64,000 bases of DNA, from NCBI RefSeq assembly GCF_030269905.1, contig NZ_BSVC01000005.1, positions 248,001 to 312,000 of the forward strand, written 5' to 3'. Of this stretch, positions 7,602-16,054 are shown piece by piece. This DNA is from Pelosinus sp. IPA-1 (GTDB lineage: Bacteria; Bacillota; Negativicutes; DSM-13327). Numbering within the stretch: the stretch's first letter is position 1; every line of letters starts with the position of its first letter. The notes under the pieces are model-generated. The model saw nothing but the letters and a program-made list of their open reading frames with translations, was not told the DNA's origin and ran no database searches. The translations under genes and the position numbers were made by a program.

Positions 7602-8501
7602 TCAAACAAGTATGGGTTGTGTTGATTTTTTTATATGACGGGAAATAGCGGTTACTATTTCCGACCAGACCCCCGTGGGGAGATCGTGCCCCATTCCTTC
7701 AATAATCAATAAATTTGCCCCAGGAATTACGCGAGCTGTATCTTTCCCCGCTTCGACTGGGATCAGCGGATCACCGGATCCGTGTATTACGAGTGCCTGG
7801 GCTTTAATGGATGAAAGGGATGCTGTTCTATCGCCACGGGAAAGAATAGCCATATTTTGACGCGCCATTCCCTGTGGGTAATATGAGCGGTCATAGCTCT
7901 TCTCCAGGTATGTCCGAGCTCTTTTTTCCTCAAATGGAAAACCGGGACTCCAAATCTTTCGCCACACATTCATATTGTGTTCAATATATGCTTTGCGCTC
8001 CGTTGGCGGCGGTGCTACAACAGCGGCAATCGCATCCGGCCGTCCCTGCGGAAGATTGGGATTTCCCGTGTTTGACATGATTGAAATCAGACTCAGAACT
8101 CGCTGTGGATGCCTATAAGAAACAACTTGGGCTATCATGCCGCCCATCGAAGCGCCGCAAATATGTGCTTTTTCAATGTGCAAGGCATCAAGTAATCCCA
8201 CACAGTCATCTGCCATATCGTCTAGGGAATATGCCGCTGCAACATCCTTGCCTTCCATAGCGCCTTTGATTGCAGCCATAATATCCGGGACTCCAGCTTC
8301 ATCAAATTTTGTTGAAAGACCAGCATCGCGATTGTCAAAACGAATAACAAAAAGCCCCTTTTCCGCTAATAATTCGCAGAACTCGGCATCCCAGAAGAGC
8401 AACTGGGCACCATTGCCGGCAATTAATAGTAAGGCCGAAGAAGACCTATCGCCGAAAGTATCATACTCAATCTGAATTCCATTGGCCGTCACATTAGGCA
8501 T
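7602..8501 (-). CDS. Alpha/beta hydrolase
   Basis: A 299-aa serine hydrolase of the alpha/beta fold. The nucleophile elbow GASMGG places Ser118, Asp244 lies in GSGDPLIP and His272 in GMGHDLP, so the triad is complete. The pattern resembles esterases of the RdmC/aclacinomycin methylesterase type, but the substrate is open. The first strand motif LLLIAGNGAQLLFWD forms the oxyanion region. No signal peptide is seen, so it is cytoplasmic. It is a single gene; its 3' end runs into a repeat block. Confidence 0.85.
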   Translation of the reverse strand: MPNVTANGIQIEYDTFGDRSSSALLLIAGNGAQLLFWDAEFCELLAEKGLFVIRFDNRDAGLSTKFDEAGVPDIMAAIKGAMEGKDVAAAYSLDDMADDCVGLLDALHIEKAHICGASMGGMIAQVVSYRHPQRVLSLISIMSNTGNPNLPQGRPDAIAAVVAPPPTERKAYIEHNMNVWRKIWSPGFPFEEKRARTYLEKSYDRSYYPQGMARQNMAILSRGDRTASLSSIKAQALVIHGSGDPLIPVEAGKDTARVIPGANLLIIEGMGHDLPTGVWSEIVTAISRHIKKSTQPILV

Positions 8502-8921
8502 TGTTTTCTCCTTTCTGCATCGTTTTCCAAATTGGCGCTTTTTACGCCTTTATTTCAAACTATTCCTCTTCAATTATAGCCCGAGGCTGAGAAGAAGCCA
8601 TAAATGATCGGTAAACCCAAGGACATACAAAAACAGTCTGCCATTCTCTTATTATAAATCTTCGATTAAGCAGATTGAAACCATTTTTTTGTTTTCGCGT
8701 AACAAACTAAAATGTGCATGTAATGGGGACAGGTCCATTGACATAGTCACCTGCATGCAAGACGTGGGACGGTGGATGTTTCTTAGTTTTTAATAATTAA
8801 AAATTCTTTTTAGTTAGATTTTCCTGGAATCACTGAAAGTAATTTAAGCTTATAGCGTAGCTGGTATGCTTACTATTAGAAAGTCATCTAACTATTATTA
8901 AGAGCAATTTTTTTCTATTTC
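8502..8921. other. Intergenic region with repeat fragments only
   Basis: The 420-bp gap between two minus-strand genes has no credible ORF. It contains a family C fragment near 8722 (GGGGACAGGTCCATTGACA) and a family B fragment near 8757 (CAAGACGTGGGACGGTGG). The first ~60 bases should hold the promoter of the hydrolase gene, but I cannot point to a clear -35/-10 pair. Confidence 0.5.
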
Positions 8922-9410
8922 CTATAGATTTAGAAATTTTCCATATCTAATTTGGTCTCTATTATCAATAAAGACCCTGTCTACCATTTTAAAACCATTG
9001 CTTTCGTAAAAATTTCGCAGCCTGTTTCTAAGTGTACCGCAATTTAACCTCAACCATTTTATGTTACGCTCTTTGCATATTAATTCAGCAGATTCTATTA
9101 GTTTGCTTCCATACCCATTCTTTGCACTTTCTCTACAAACAGCTAACTTGTGTAGTATACCAGATTCATTCTCCTGTAAGCTCGCCCAAAATAGAGGGTC
9201 ATACCATTGCAAAATATATACTCCAATTAAGTTGCCTTTCTCATAGCATAATTTCATATCCTCGATACGATATTTCTTTAGTAATTCTTCACTTGTTATA
9301 TCTTCATACTTCCACATTGGTTGATTTATAGAATTAAGCCATAGGGAAGAGTCAGTTAAAACCTTTGAAAAAATATCTATACTTTCATGAGTTACATTTA
9401 CTACTTCCAT
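8922..9410 (-). CDS. GNAT family N-acetyltransferase
   Basis: A 162-aa cytoplasmic acyl-CoA acetyltransferase. The central beta4/alpha3 region reads LHKLAVCRESAKNGYGSKLIESAE, a GNAT motif A variant with the N-G-Y-G pyrophosphate loop. It is followed by LRLNCGTLRNRLRNFYESNGF, the usual motif B. Small orphan GNATs often acetylate amines, antibiotics or protein N-termini; the substrate here is unknown. Next to it on the left lie repeats, on the right a transposon-disrupted gene. Confidence 0.82.
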   Translation of the reverse strand: MEVVNVTHESIDIFSKVLTDSSLWLNSINQPMWKYEDITSEELLKKYRIEDMKLCYEKGNLIGVYILQWYDPLFWASLQENESGILHKLAVCRESAKNGYGSKLIESAELICKERNIKWLRLNCGTLRNRLRNFYESNGFKMVDRVFIDNRDQIRYGKFLNL

Positions 9411-9654
9411 ATTTATCCTCCTTTTCTATATGAATTATTGAGAACTGCATATTATCACTCCGTTTATTAGTTTATATAATTAAGTAGGAACTATCTGTGA
9501 CAATATATCTCTTATTCCACCTGCTTAGAAGTATTTTTTTGGGTCAAATAATATACATTTATACAAACTGTAAATAAATTAAACGGGGTAGTAGGTTAGC
9601 TCCTCCTGGGGTATACTACTATTAAGAAGTATTCTTAATAGTGGAGGGCCAACA

Positions 9655-9981
9655 GTGAAATCTGTACTAGTCGCGGGAGTTGACTACCCAAACACATACC
9701 GGGAATTTGTCAAAATGTTTTCTGACGATGCTGCGTGCGCGGCCTATTTAGAACAGTTGCGATGGGGAGATGGATTTGTCTGCCCGGCTTGCGGAGCCAA
9801 TCAACCCCCATGGCGACAAACTCGCGAACGTCTTGTGTGTACGGCCTGTCGCCACCAGGCGAGCGTAACCGCCGGTACGATTTTCGATAAAACACGGACA
9901 CCTCTGACGACTTGGTTTGAAGCTGCATGGCATGTGACAACCGCCAAGAATGGTCTTTCGGCAAAAACGGGGAGTGAATAA
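9655..9981 (+). pseudogene. IS1595-family transposase, N-terminal fragment
   Basis: A 108-residue product with the zinc-ribbon domain of IS1595/ISXO2-type transposases. Cys43/Cys46 (CPAC) and Cys62/Cys65 (CTAC) are followed by the conserved TAGTIFDKTRTPLTTWF and a helix ending AAWHVTTAKNGLSAKT. Full enzymes continue for ~200 residues through an ISXO2 DDE domain; here the frame ends after GSE. The catalytic domain has been lost and replaced by the passenger gene. Start choice follows GGAGGGCCAACA and GTG/ATG context. It might still bind the element ends. Confidence 0.85.
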
Positions 9982-10107
9982 AAAGAGTATATAAATTGTT
10001 GCTATGTTACAATGTTTATAAGAATGAAGAATATAATCGATAATTTGACCGATCCTGATATAAGGGAAACAGGGTCGTTGGGGTAAATTGACAATAGAAA
10101 GGAAATA

Positions 10108-10767
10108 ATGACTATCATGAACACTGAACCAACTTCATCTATTATCGCAAAGGCGCAGCCGATTCTCGATGCCTTCTACGAAGCCATCGTGGCGTGCGGT
10201 CGCATCCCTCCGTTCAAGCCAACTATCCGCGTCGAGACCACACCCGGCGCGATACGCTACGACCAAGCAGACCGATCTGTTGTACTTGTCCCTTATGAGG
10301 TACTTCCTCCTGCTCAACGCGCGTCCATGGATCGCTTCGCGGCAATTGGCACACTCGGCTTGTCTGGACCCGAACAATACTCTGAGGTATTCAACAGTCT
10401 GCTGATTGCGCACGAACTTGGTCACTGGCTGCAGGAGGTTGCTCGTCGGCCATTGAATCGCTGGCAGGCCGAATATGAGGCGAATCAAATCATGGTTGCC
10501 TTTTGGCGCGAGCATCCTGCTCCGTCTCCAGCAGCTACGACAGAGAAACGGCTTGCGAATTTTGTTGCGCAATCACTAAATATGCCCTGTCCCATGCCAG
10601 AAAATGCCGGCATGAGCGTCGAGGACTATTTTAATGCCCATCTTACCGAAATTGAGAGTAATCCGATGGCCTATGCTGGCTTTCAGAAGATGATGGTGCG
10701 CGAAGCTATTGCCGAAAGTCCCGCTCCAAGTTTCTGTCAACTCGTGGCGACAACATGGCCGAAGTAG
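10108..10767 (+). CDS. Passenger gene: HELGH-motif putative metalloprotein
   Basis: A 219-aa protein, GC-richer than its neighbours, starting at an ATG after AGAAAGGAAATA. Its one recognisable motif is AHELGHW (HExxH at 102-106), followed 16-18 residues later by EYEANQ. That is the spacing of the HExxH...E zinc site in IrrE/ImmA-like and related gluzincin proteins. No membrane segment or signal peptide is visible. It lies wholly inside the IS1595-type element, so it is mobile cargo. I do not recognise the family, and peptidase activity is only inferred from the motif. Confidence 0.75.
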   Translation: MTIMNTEPTSSIIAKAQPILDAFYEAIVACGRIPPFKPTIRVETTPGAIRYDQADRSVVLVPYEVLPPAQRASMDRFAAIGTLGLSGPEQYSEVFNSLLIAHELGHWLQEVARRPLNRWQAEYEANQIMVAFWREHPAPSPAATTEKRLANFVAQSLNMPCPMPENAGMSVEDYFNAHLTEIESNPMAYAGFQKMMVREAIAESPAPSFCQLVATTWPK

Positions 10768-11404
10768 CGGTAGATTGTGAACGATAAACGAGATGTATAT
10801 TAAATCGGTTCAGCCTTTAGCTATTCAGATCGCTGGTGCCTCCGGAGAACTTTACTTATGTATGTAGAAAACGAAGGCGTATAGCAGGAGGAGCTAACCG
10901 ACTACCCCGTTAAATTAATTAAGGCCACTGGTATTGCATGAATAGCAACAGCGTAGATGACAAAACATATGGAACCTACCATGTTCACAAAACGTAGTTT
11001 ATTTATAGATTTCATTAAGAAGGAAATAGCTACTAGAACTGAAGCCAAATAGCCCAAACATTCCACCAAATTGATGTTTTCCATATTTCCTCAACCTTTC
11101 TTTATAGTTTTAAAAACTGAGTACACCTTTAGCTAAATAGACTATTCAGATTAGCAGACAATCAACGACAGCCTTTGAAATAATCGGCCTGACAAAGTTA
11201 ATCCTCCTTACTGATTTTTCCCAACATTTTTAAATATTCTATCGTAAATTATTGTAAAGTTAAAACTAAGTTTTAACACAACTACGAGTTTTATACTTTA
11301 TGTAGCTTTGTGACGTCATGGAAAAGCCATCAGCAAATTTTAAGCATTTTTTCCATGATACTGAAACCTTCTATAAGTTCGAGTTTTACAAGTTCACGTA
11401 AAAT

Positions 11405-11450
11405 TAAAAAGCATCTTTTCCTGTTTGATAAAGAAACAGGAAAAGATGCG
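11405..11450 (-). terminator. Intrinsic terminator of the dapF-like gene
   Basis: On the minus strand the stem GCATCTTTTCCTGTTT pairs with AAACAGGAAAAGATGC across a short loop and is followed by TTTTTAATTTTA. It lies ~130 bases past the dapF-like stop codon. The remaining intergenic sequence (11085-11400) shows no gene. Confidence 0.8.
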
Positions 11451-11581
11451 AATTGATGTTAAACTTATTTTAATTTATAGCCATCTTTAGCTTAATATAA
11501 TTCTATATCCTTACAAAAAATCCTGCTATATTTACATACCAATAACCCATAATCCTAGGCACTACCAATCCGAGCTCTCCT

Positions 11582-12436
11582 TCATTCACAAATTTGTTGC
11601 CGCAGGTCACTTGAGAAAACTCCTTTACTTACGCTTGTTACACTACCAGTCATATGGATGTGACCATCGGAATCAATTAAGATGTCAATAACCCCACCCT
11701 GCATATGAACACTGACCTTGTTTTCGGTCAAACCCAAACGGTATGCGGCACTAGCTGAAGCCGAGCTACTACTTCCCGAAGCAAGTGTATATCCTGCTCC
11801 CCTCTCCCAAATTTCAATTTGAATATTGTTACTATCTATTACTTTCATAAATTGAACATTGATTCGATTTGGAAATAATTCGTTTGTTTCAATTAATGAG
11901 CCGAATTTTTCGGCAAGTGATTTTGAGACTTCATCTTGTAAAATCACACAATGAGGATTTCCTACCGAAACACACGTAATTTTGAATTCATGTCCGTCAA
12001 TAGCAAATGATTCATTAATTACTTCGCGAACAGCTCCAGCTACTGGTATTTTCGAGCTTGTAAAAGTAGCTTTACCCATATCAACTTGAATCAGGCTTGC
12101 ATTATTATTGAGAATCTTAACCTTCACAACTCCTCCCAATGTATTAATCAGGAAGTCATCAGACGAAAGATACCCAGTGTCAAACAGATAGCGAGAAAAA
12201 ATTCGAATTCCATTTCCGCTTTTTTCAGCCTCACTACCATCGGGATTAAAAATACGCAAGCGAAATTGACCATCTTCCAAAATTGGACCATACAAAATAC
12301 CATCCGAGCCAACTCCGAAATTACGATGGCAGATAAGTTCAATCACTTCTTTTGTTAAGGGAATATCCTTGATTTGTGGGTCAATCACGATATAATCATT
12401 ACCTAACGCATGGTATTTTGCATAATCAAACTTCAT
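11582..12436 (-). CDS. Diaminopimelate epimerase-like protein lacking both catalytic cysteines
   Basis: A 284-aa protein of the DapF/proline-racemase fold: two mirror-image halves, with GNDYIVID near the start and NPDGSEAEKSGNGIRIF in the first half. The second half has VGNPHCV and ERGAGYTLASGSSSS. In canonical DapF the two catalytic Cys lie in MCGNGIRC and in ACGTG; here they are Ser73 and Ser220, which I checked at codon level (AGC and TCG). Cofactor-independent epimerisation as in DapF is therefore doubtful. A related isomerase, dehydratase or binding role is possible. No lysine-pathway genes are near. The ATG 8 bases after AGGGG was chosen over the upstream GTG. Confidence 0.85.
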   Translation of the reverse strand: MKFDYAKYHALGNDYIVIDPQIKDIPLTKEVIELICHRNFGVGSDGILYGPILEDGQFRLRIFNPDGSEAEKSGNGIRIFSRYLFDTGYLSSDDFLINTLGGVVKVKILNNNASLIQVDMGKATFTSSKIPVAGAVREVINESFAIDGHEFKITCVSVGNPHCVILQDEVSKSLAEKFGSLIETNELFPNRINVQFMKVIDSNNIQIEIWERGAGYTLASGSSSSASASAAYRLGLTENKVSVHMQGGVIDILIDSDGHIHMTGSVTSVSKGVFSSDLRQQICE

Positions 12437-12485
12437 TTTGTACACCCCTTATTCTTATGATACTATCATATACAATACTAACTGT

Positions 12486-12519
12486 GTGGGACACGGGCAC
12501 AGGTTCCTTGTCCCATTTA
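12486..12519. repeat. Repeat family C copy
   Basis: Palindrome-like GGGACACGGGCACAGGTTCC followed by TTGTCCCA, upstream of the dapF-like gene. It is one of the clearer copies of this short family. Confidence 0.55.
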
Positions 12520-12602
12520 TAAACGATAGTTCTAATTGTCTATTGAAGGTAGCTTTTCTTTACAAAATATAAAAACCGAATTAACTAAATCTCCTATTAT
12601 AC

Positions 12603-13313
12603 TCAAAATGTTAAGATATTGCCTTTCAGCCACTGTCTAAAATATTGCAGTTGTTCGTCAGTATGAAAATAATGCTCCCCATTCTCCAACACATGTAACT
12701 TGCAATGATAACGTTTAACAAATTCAGAAACCACATTAAACTCCGAAAGATTATCGTCGGAACCATAGAGAATTGCAGTCGGTTTGTTCCAATTGTCAAT
12801 AGCATGGGATTTTACATAACAGTAATAATCCCAATAGAGTGTCTGCCCGATTGGTGTTTCAATTTCTTTTTCGATTTTTAATCGTTCTTCGCTTACATCG
12901 AACCATAGCATCATATTATTTATGATGCGCTCCATGTTTAACACAGGAGAGAGGAATAGGCATTGTTGGAGTTGCAACTCTCTGTATGCAAGTAAACTGA
13001 AATAGGAACCCATACTGCAAGCAAATACGCTTACATTATTTGAAATAGTTTGCGCATATCTCATAATAGCAGTAAGATCACTAACACAGTTTTGAACCTT
13101 GCAAACATAGTCTTCACCTTTACGATCTCCATGTTCAGGTAAATCAAAGCTGAGTACCTGGTATCCTTTGTCAATTGCTTCTTCTGCGAGAACTACAATT
13201 ACATCATCATCCTTTTTGGACATGTTTCCGTGAATAGCAATAAATAGTTTATCCGATGACTCTCCCCACAGAATTGCAGGAATGCCTCTAATCGCCAAAT
13301 TAATTTTTAACAT
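12603..13313 (-). CDS. Alpha/beta hydrolase
   Basis: A 236-aa serine hydrolase. AIHGNMSKKDD supplies the oxyanion region, FACSMGSYFS the nucleophile elbow with Ser100, YGSDDNLSE the acid Asp, and NGEHYFHT the catalytic His. It belongs to the short, lid-poor acyl-hydrolase group that includes YqiA/BAAT-like esterases. No signal peptide. The substrate is unknown. The gene has its own upstream region with a GAAAGG ribosome site before ATG. Confidence 0.82.
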   Translation of the reverse strand: MLKINLAIRGIPAILWGESSDKLFIAIHGNMSKKDDDVIVVLAEEAIDKGYQVLSFDLPEHGDRKGEDYVCKVQNCVSDLTAIMRYAQTISNNVSVFACSMGSYFSLLAYRELQLQQCLFLSPVLNMERIINNMMLWFDVSEERLKIEKEIETPIGQTLYWDYYCYVKSHAIDNWNKPTAILYGSDDNLSEFNVVSEFVKRYHCKLHVLENGEHYFHTDEQLQYFRQWLKGNILTF

Positions 13314-13399
13314 GATTCTTTCCTTTCACCAAATATGGGATACGGGGTAAGTAGACCAAGAAACGACAGTGGGGACGCCTTTTTATTTACTAACTAATT

Positions 13400-13490
13400 T
13401 ATGATGGTATCTTCTCTTTCATAAATGGAAAATCCTGCTATTCTTATACATTATAAGCATAAAGCAAGGCTTTGCTTCAGGGTTCTTATT
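13400..13490. repeat. Composite repeat, E part only (degenerate)
   Basis: ATGGTATCTTCTCTTTCATAAATG is followed by TCCTGCTATT, TACATTATAAGCATAAAG, GCAAGGCTTTGCTTCAGG and TTCTTATT. This matches the tail of the composite repeats at 7293 and 17894, but the left hairpin arm is missing. Confidence 0.6.
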
Positions 13491-13544
13491 AAAAGATCAA
13501 TCAGTGACTACCTATGAATAGGTAGCCACTGATTGATCTTTTTT
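13491..13544. terminator. Long bidirectional terminator hairpin
   Basis: Near-perfect stem: AAAAGATCAATCAGTG(A/G)CTACC with its complement GGTAGCCACTGATTGATC, then TTTTTT on the plus strand and an A-run on the other side. It lies between two minus-strand genes and fuses to the degenerate repeat tail on its left. Confidence 0.75.
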
Positions 13545-13555
13545 ACAGCATTCAA

Positions 13556-13660
13556 CATGGGACACGGGACAGGTTCCCTGTCCCACTAGGTGTCGAGGGG
13601 ACGGTGCTATTGACATTAACTCTCAACCAATTGAATCTATCTCCGCGACATCCTTTAATT
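13556..13660. repeat. Family C copy joined to a degenerate family A copy
   Basis: GGGACACGGGACAGGTTCC and CTGTCCCACT (13557-13590) run directly into GTGTCGAGGGGACGGTGC, TATTGACATTAACTCTCAACC and GCGACATCCTTT. The latter is a decayed family A element whose right arm has lost the CCCCGTCCC core. Confidence 0.55.
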
Positions 13661-13696
13661 CTTCCAGTGCAGCGACTACTCCTAATTACAAGTATC

Positions 13697-14326
13697 TTAT
13701 AGTTCTTTTTGACATTTTACCATTATAAATTTAAATGGAGGTTTATTTTCCATATCCTTATGTGGCTCAACAATTTCCGAGAATTCTATCAGTCCATACT
13801 TTCCAAATTCTTGTTTTATCGAGTCAGAATCATAAAAAAACATTTTTACCCCTTCCATTATCTCGAAATAGTCTTTACCCAATTTTTTACCCTTTCCAAA
13901 CATTGGGGCTTCTTTTGAAATAGTAGTAAAAATCATGTATCCGTTTGGTTTTAACTGACTATAACAATCTTTAATAAATTTCTGTCTTTCGTTATTATTC
14001 AATAAGTGAATAAGTGCATAGCAAAATATACCGTCATAAAGTTTGTTTTCAAAGGGCATCTCAGTTACTGAGCCCTGATAGATATTAATATCAATGCCAT
14101 TTTGTCTTGCCAAATTAATTGCTGTTTTTGAAATTTCAATACCTGTTACATTAATTCCGTTGTCAATAAAAACCTTTGCATTTCTGCCATATCCAATACC
14201 CGGTATTAATACGTCCTTGACTTTCTTTTCAAGAAAAAAGTCTTTTGTCAAGATTGCCGAGTCTGAAGGTTCAAATCCCCACATTGTTTGTTTTTCTATA
14301 AAACTTGACTCCCAGAATTCTGTCAT
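13697..14326 (-). CDS. Class I SAM-dependent methyltransferase
   Basis: A 209-aa cytoplasmic methyltransferase. Motif I is VLIPGIGYGRNA, the acidic residue ending strand 2 lies in VTGIEIS, and motif IV-like DGIFCYALIHLL is followed by LKPNGYMIFTT (strand 5). The N-terminal FWESSFIEKQTMWGFEPSD resembles thiopurine S-methyltransferase/TehB-like enzymes that detoxify small molecules. The exact substrate is unknown. The start follows AAGGAGATAAAG, a strong ribosome site. Confidence 0.83.
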   Translation of the reverse strand: MTEFWESSFIEKQTMWGFEPSDSAILTKDFFLEKKVKDVLIPGIGYGRNAKVFIDNGINVTGIEISKTAINLARQNGIDINIYQGSVTEMPFENKLYDGIFCYALIHLLNNNERQKFIKDCYSQLKPNGYMIFTTISKEAPMFGKGKKLGKDYFEIMEGVKMFFYDSDSIKQEFGKYGLIEFSEIVEPHKDMENKPPFKFIMVKCQKEL

Positions 14327-14410
14327 AACTTTATCTCCTTACTATTTTATTTGACTCTGTCCGTAATAATTATTGCCAATTTCCAAAGGCATAATGCTAA
14401 TTCCCGCTAA

Positions 14411-14487
14411 GGATGTCACAGGGACGGGGTTGTTGACACTAGCCTTCAACGATTGCATTGTCGACAACCCCGTCCCTATGACATCCT
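14411..14487. repeat. Repeat family A, best-preserved copy
   Basis: The left arm begins GGATGTCACAGGGACGGGG and the right arm ends CCCCGTCCCTATGACATCC. The 28-bp arms differ at two positions only, and TTGTTGACA pairs with TGTCGACAA. The ~20-bp centre reads CTAGCCTTCAACGATTGCAT. It lies upstream of the alcohol dehydrogenase and the methyltransferase, between divergent genes. Confidence 0.85.
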
Positions 14488-14701
14488 CTATTTTTGTATT
14501 ACCGTTTATCTTATGACGTTTGACCATTCCTTTTCATGAAATATATTCTAGCTCCAGCCATCCATGACTCGCATTCATTAATTTGTAAGATTATTATAAA
14601 TAATCTTTACAGAAGCATTGATTTGTGATATATATAACTTAATGATTGTGAAAAAAACCACATATTCTCACAGAACTACAACGTTAGGAAGGATGATGAT
14701 T

Positions 14702-15760
14702 ATGAAAGGTTTTGCAATGTTAAGCATCAATAAGGTAGGCTGGATCGAAAAGGAAAAACCCTGTATAGGCCCATACGATGCAATGGTACGGCCACTAGCA
14801 ATTTCTCCCTGCTCATCGGATATCCATACCGTTTTTGAGGGAGCGATTGGTGACAGACACGACATGATCCTTGGACATGAAGCTGTCGGTGAAATTGTCG
14901 AAGTAGGAACTAATGTTAAAGATTTTAAACCGGGTGATCGCGTAGTCGTACCAGCCATTACACCTGATTGGCGCTCTCTTGAGGCGCAAGCAGGATTCCA
15001 TCAGCATTCCAACGGTATGCTGGCCGGATGGAAGTTTTCAAATTTTAAAGATGGTGTATTTGGCGAGTATTTTCATGTTAATGATGCGGATATGAATTTG
15101 GCAATTTTACCTAAGGAAATCCCTCTAGCCAGCGCCGTCATGATCACAGATATGATGACGACTGGCTTCCACGGCGCCGAACTAGCCGATATCCAATTTG
15201 GTTCCAGCGTTGCAGTCATTGGCATTGGTCCAGTTGGTCTAATGGGAGTGGCTGGTGCCAAACTGCGTGGCGCCGGCAGGATTATTGGCGTGGGCAGTCG
15301 ACCTGTGTGTGTGGAAGCAGCCACATACTACGGAGCAACGGATATTGTTAATTACAGAAACGGCGATATCGTAGAACAAATCATGGAATTAACCCAGGAC
15401 AAAGGAGTTGACCGAGTCATCTTAGCTGGCGGAGGCACCGAAACCTTGGGGCAAGCAATCTCTATAGTTAAACCGGGAGGCATCGTTGCTAATGTAAACT
15501 ATCATGGTAGCGGCGAAAGTCTTCCAGTTCCTCGCCTAGCCTGGGGCTGTGGAATGGCTCACAAAACAATAAAGGGTGGGCTCTGTCCTGGCGGTCGTCT
15601 CAGAATGGAAATGCTGGTCAACCTTGTACAACATGACCGTATTGATTTAAGCAAATTAATCACCCACGTATTTAAAGGATTTAATCATATTGAAGAAGCA
15701 CTATTTCTTATGAAAGATAAACCAAAGGATTTGATTAAACCCGTTGTCCTAATAGAATAA
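14702..15760 (+). CDS. adh: NADP-dependent zinc alcohol dehydrogenase (secondary alcohol type)
   Basis: A 352-aa medium-chain dehydrogenase reducing ketones such as acetone, or oxidising secondary alcohols, with NADP(H). It closely resembles the Clostridium beijerinckii and Thermoanaerobacter enzymes through most of its length. Zinc ligands Cys37 (SPCSSD), His59 and Glu60 (GHEAVGE) are present, and an Asp lies in ITDMMTTGFHGAE. The cofactor loop GVGSRP marks NADP preference. The C-terminal KPKDLIKPVVLIE is typical. I chose the ATG at 14702, 9 bases after AGGAAGG, because family members begin MKGFAML; upstream codons are extra. A terminator follows. Confidence 0.93.
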   Translation: MKGFAMLSINKVGWIEKEKPCIGPYDAMVRPLAISPCSSDIHTVFEGAIGDRHDMILGHEAVGEIVEVGTNVKDFKPGDRVVVPAITPDWRSLEAQAGFHQHSNGMLAGWKFSNFKDGVFGEYFHVNDADMNLAILPKEIPLASAVMITDMMTTGFHGAELADIQFGSSVAVIGIGPVGLMGVAGAKLRGAGRIIGVGSRPVCVEAATYYGATDIVNYRNGDIVEQIMELTQDKGVDRVILAGGGTETLGQAISIVKPGGIVANVNYHGSGESLPVPRLAWGCGMAHKTIKGGLCPGGRLRMEMLVNLVQHDRIDLSKLITHVFKGFNHIEEALFLMKDKPKDLIKPVVLIE

Positions 15761-15778
15761 TCGGCCACATGACACGAT

Positions 15779-15814
15779 GATCCTCGGAATCGTTTGTAAA
15801 CGACTCCGAGGATC
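15779..15814 (+). terminator. Hairpin after the alcohol dehydrogenase
   Basis: GATCCTCGGAATCGTTT pairs with AACGACTCCGAGGATC around a short loop, 19 bases past the adh stop. The following AAAATTTT is a weak T-run. A second imperfect hairpin (GGAAACCC/GGGTTTCCC) lies at 15922-15952. Confidence 0.7.
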
Positions 15815-16054
15815 AAAATTTTAGGATAAATAGAGAAGCAAGGGAACGGTTCTTCCCGAAATTAATTTACGCCTTAATATTGGATCTGTTAAAATTTAAT
15901 GTTGATAATTTTATAATAGCAATGGAAACCCATTATATAAGGGTTTCCCATTCTTATTGCAATAACTCTATCCATTAGTAGAATAAGTGACAGCTACTAT
16001 CGAGTATTACCTTATGAAATTCATTACAATTTATCATTGTAATGAGCGATATTA

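Larger units (their letters stand above)
9583..10910. mobile_element. IS1595-type transposable element with passenger gene
   Basis: The element is 1,328 bp. Its terminal inverted repeats cover 9583-9608 and 10885-10910, both beginning ACGGGGTAGT and ending GGTTAGCTCCTCCTG, with one mismatch in 26. An 8-bp direct repeat TAAATTAA flanks it exactly (9575-9582 and 10911-10918); 8-bp duplications are typical of the IS1595 family. Inside are a truncated IS1595-type transposase and an unrelated gene. With no DDE domain it should be immobile unless a related transposase acts in trans. Confidence 0.9.
9512..11084 (-). pseudogene. YgjV-like small membrane protein gene, split by the IS1595-type element
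   Basis: The 5' part (11084 to 10911) encodes 58 residues, starting MENINLVECLGYLASVLVAI, with two hydrophobic helices, after a GAGGAAAT ribosome site. It runs straight into the transposon end. Deleting the element plus one 8-bp duplication joins it in frame to 9574-9512, which adds FTVCINVYYLTQKNTSKQVE and a TAA. The restored protein is 78 aa with three or so membrane helices and resembles the YgjV/inner-membrane family. As it stands the gene reads only into LTG and a stop inside the insertion. Confidence 0.85.

Noticed and set aside
7428-7625. Plus-strand ORF of 65 codons
   Set aside because: It is made of the composite repeat tail and reversed family C sequence; the similar repeat at 17.9 kb does not preserve the frame.
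14342-14527. Minus-strand ORF of 61 codons
   Set aside because: Half of it is the family A palindrome; no start context.
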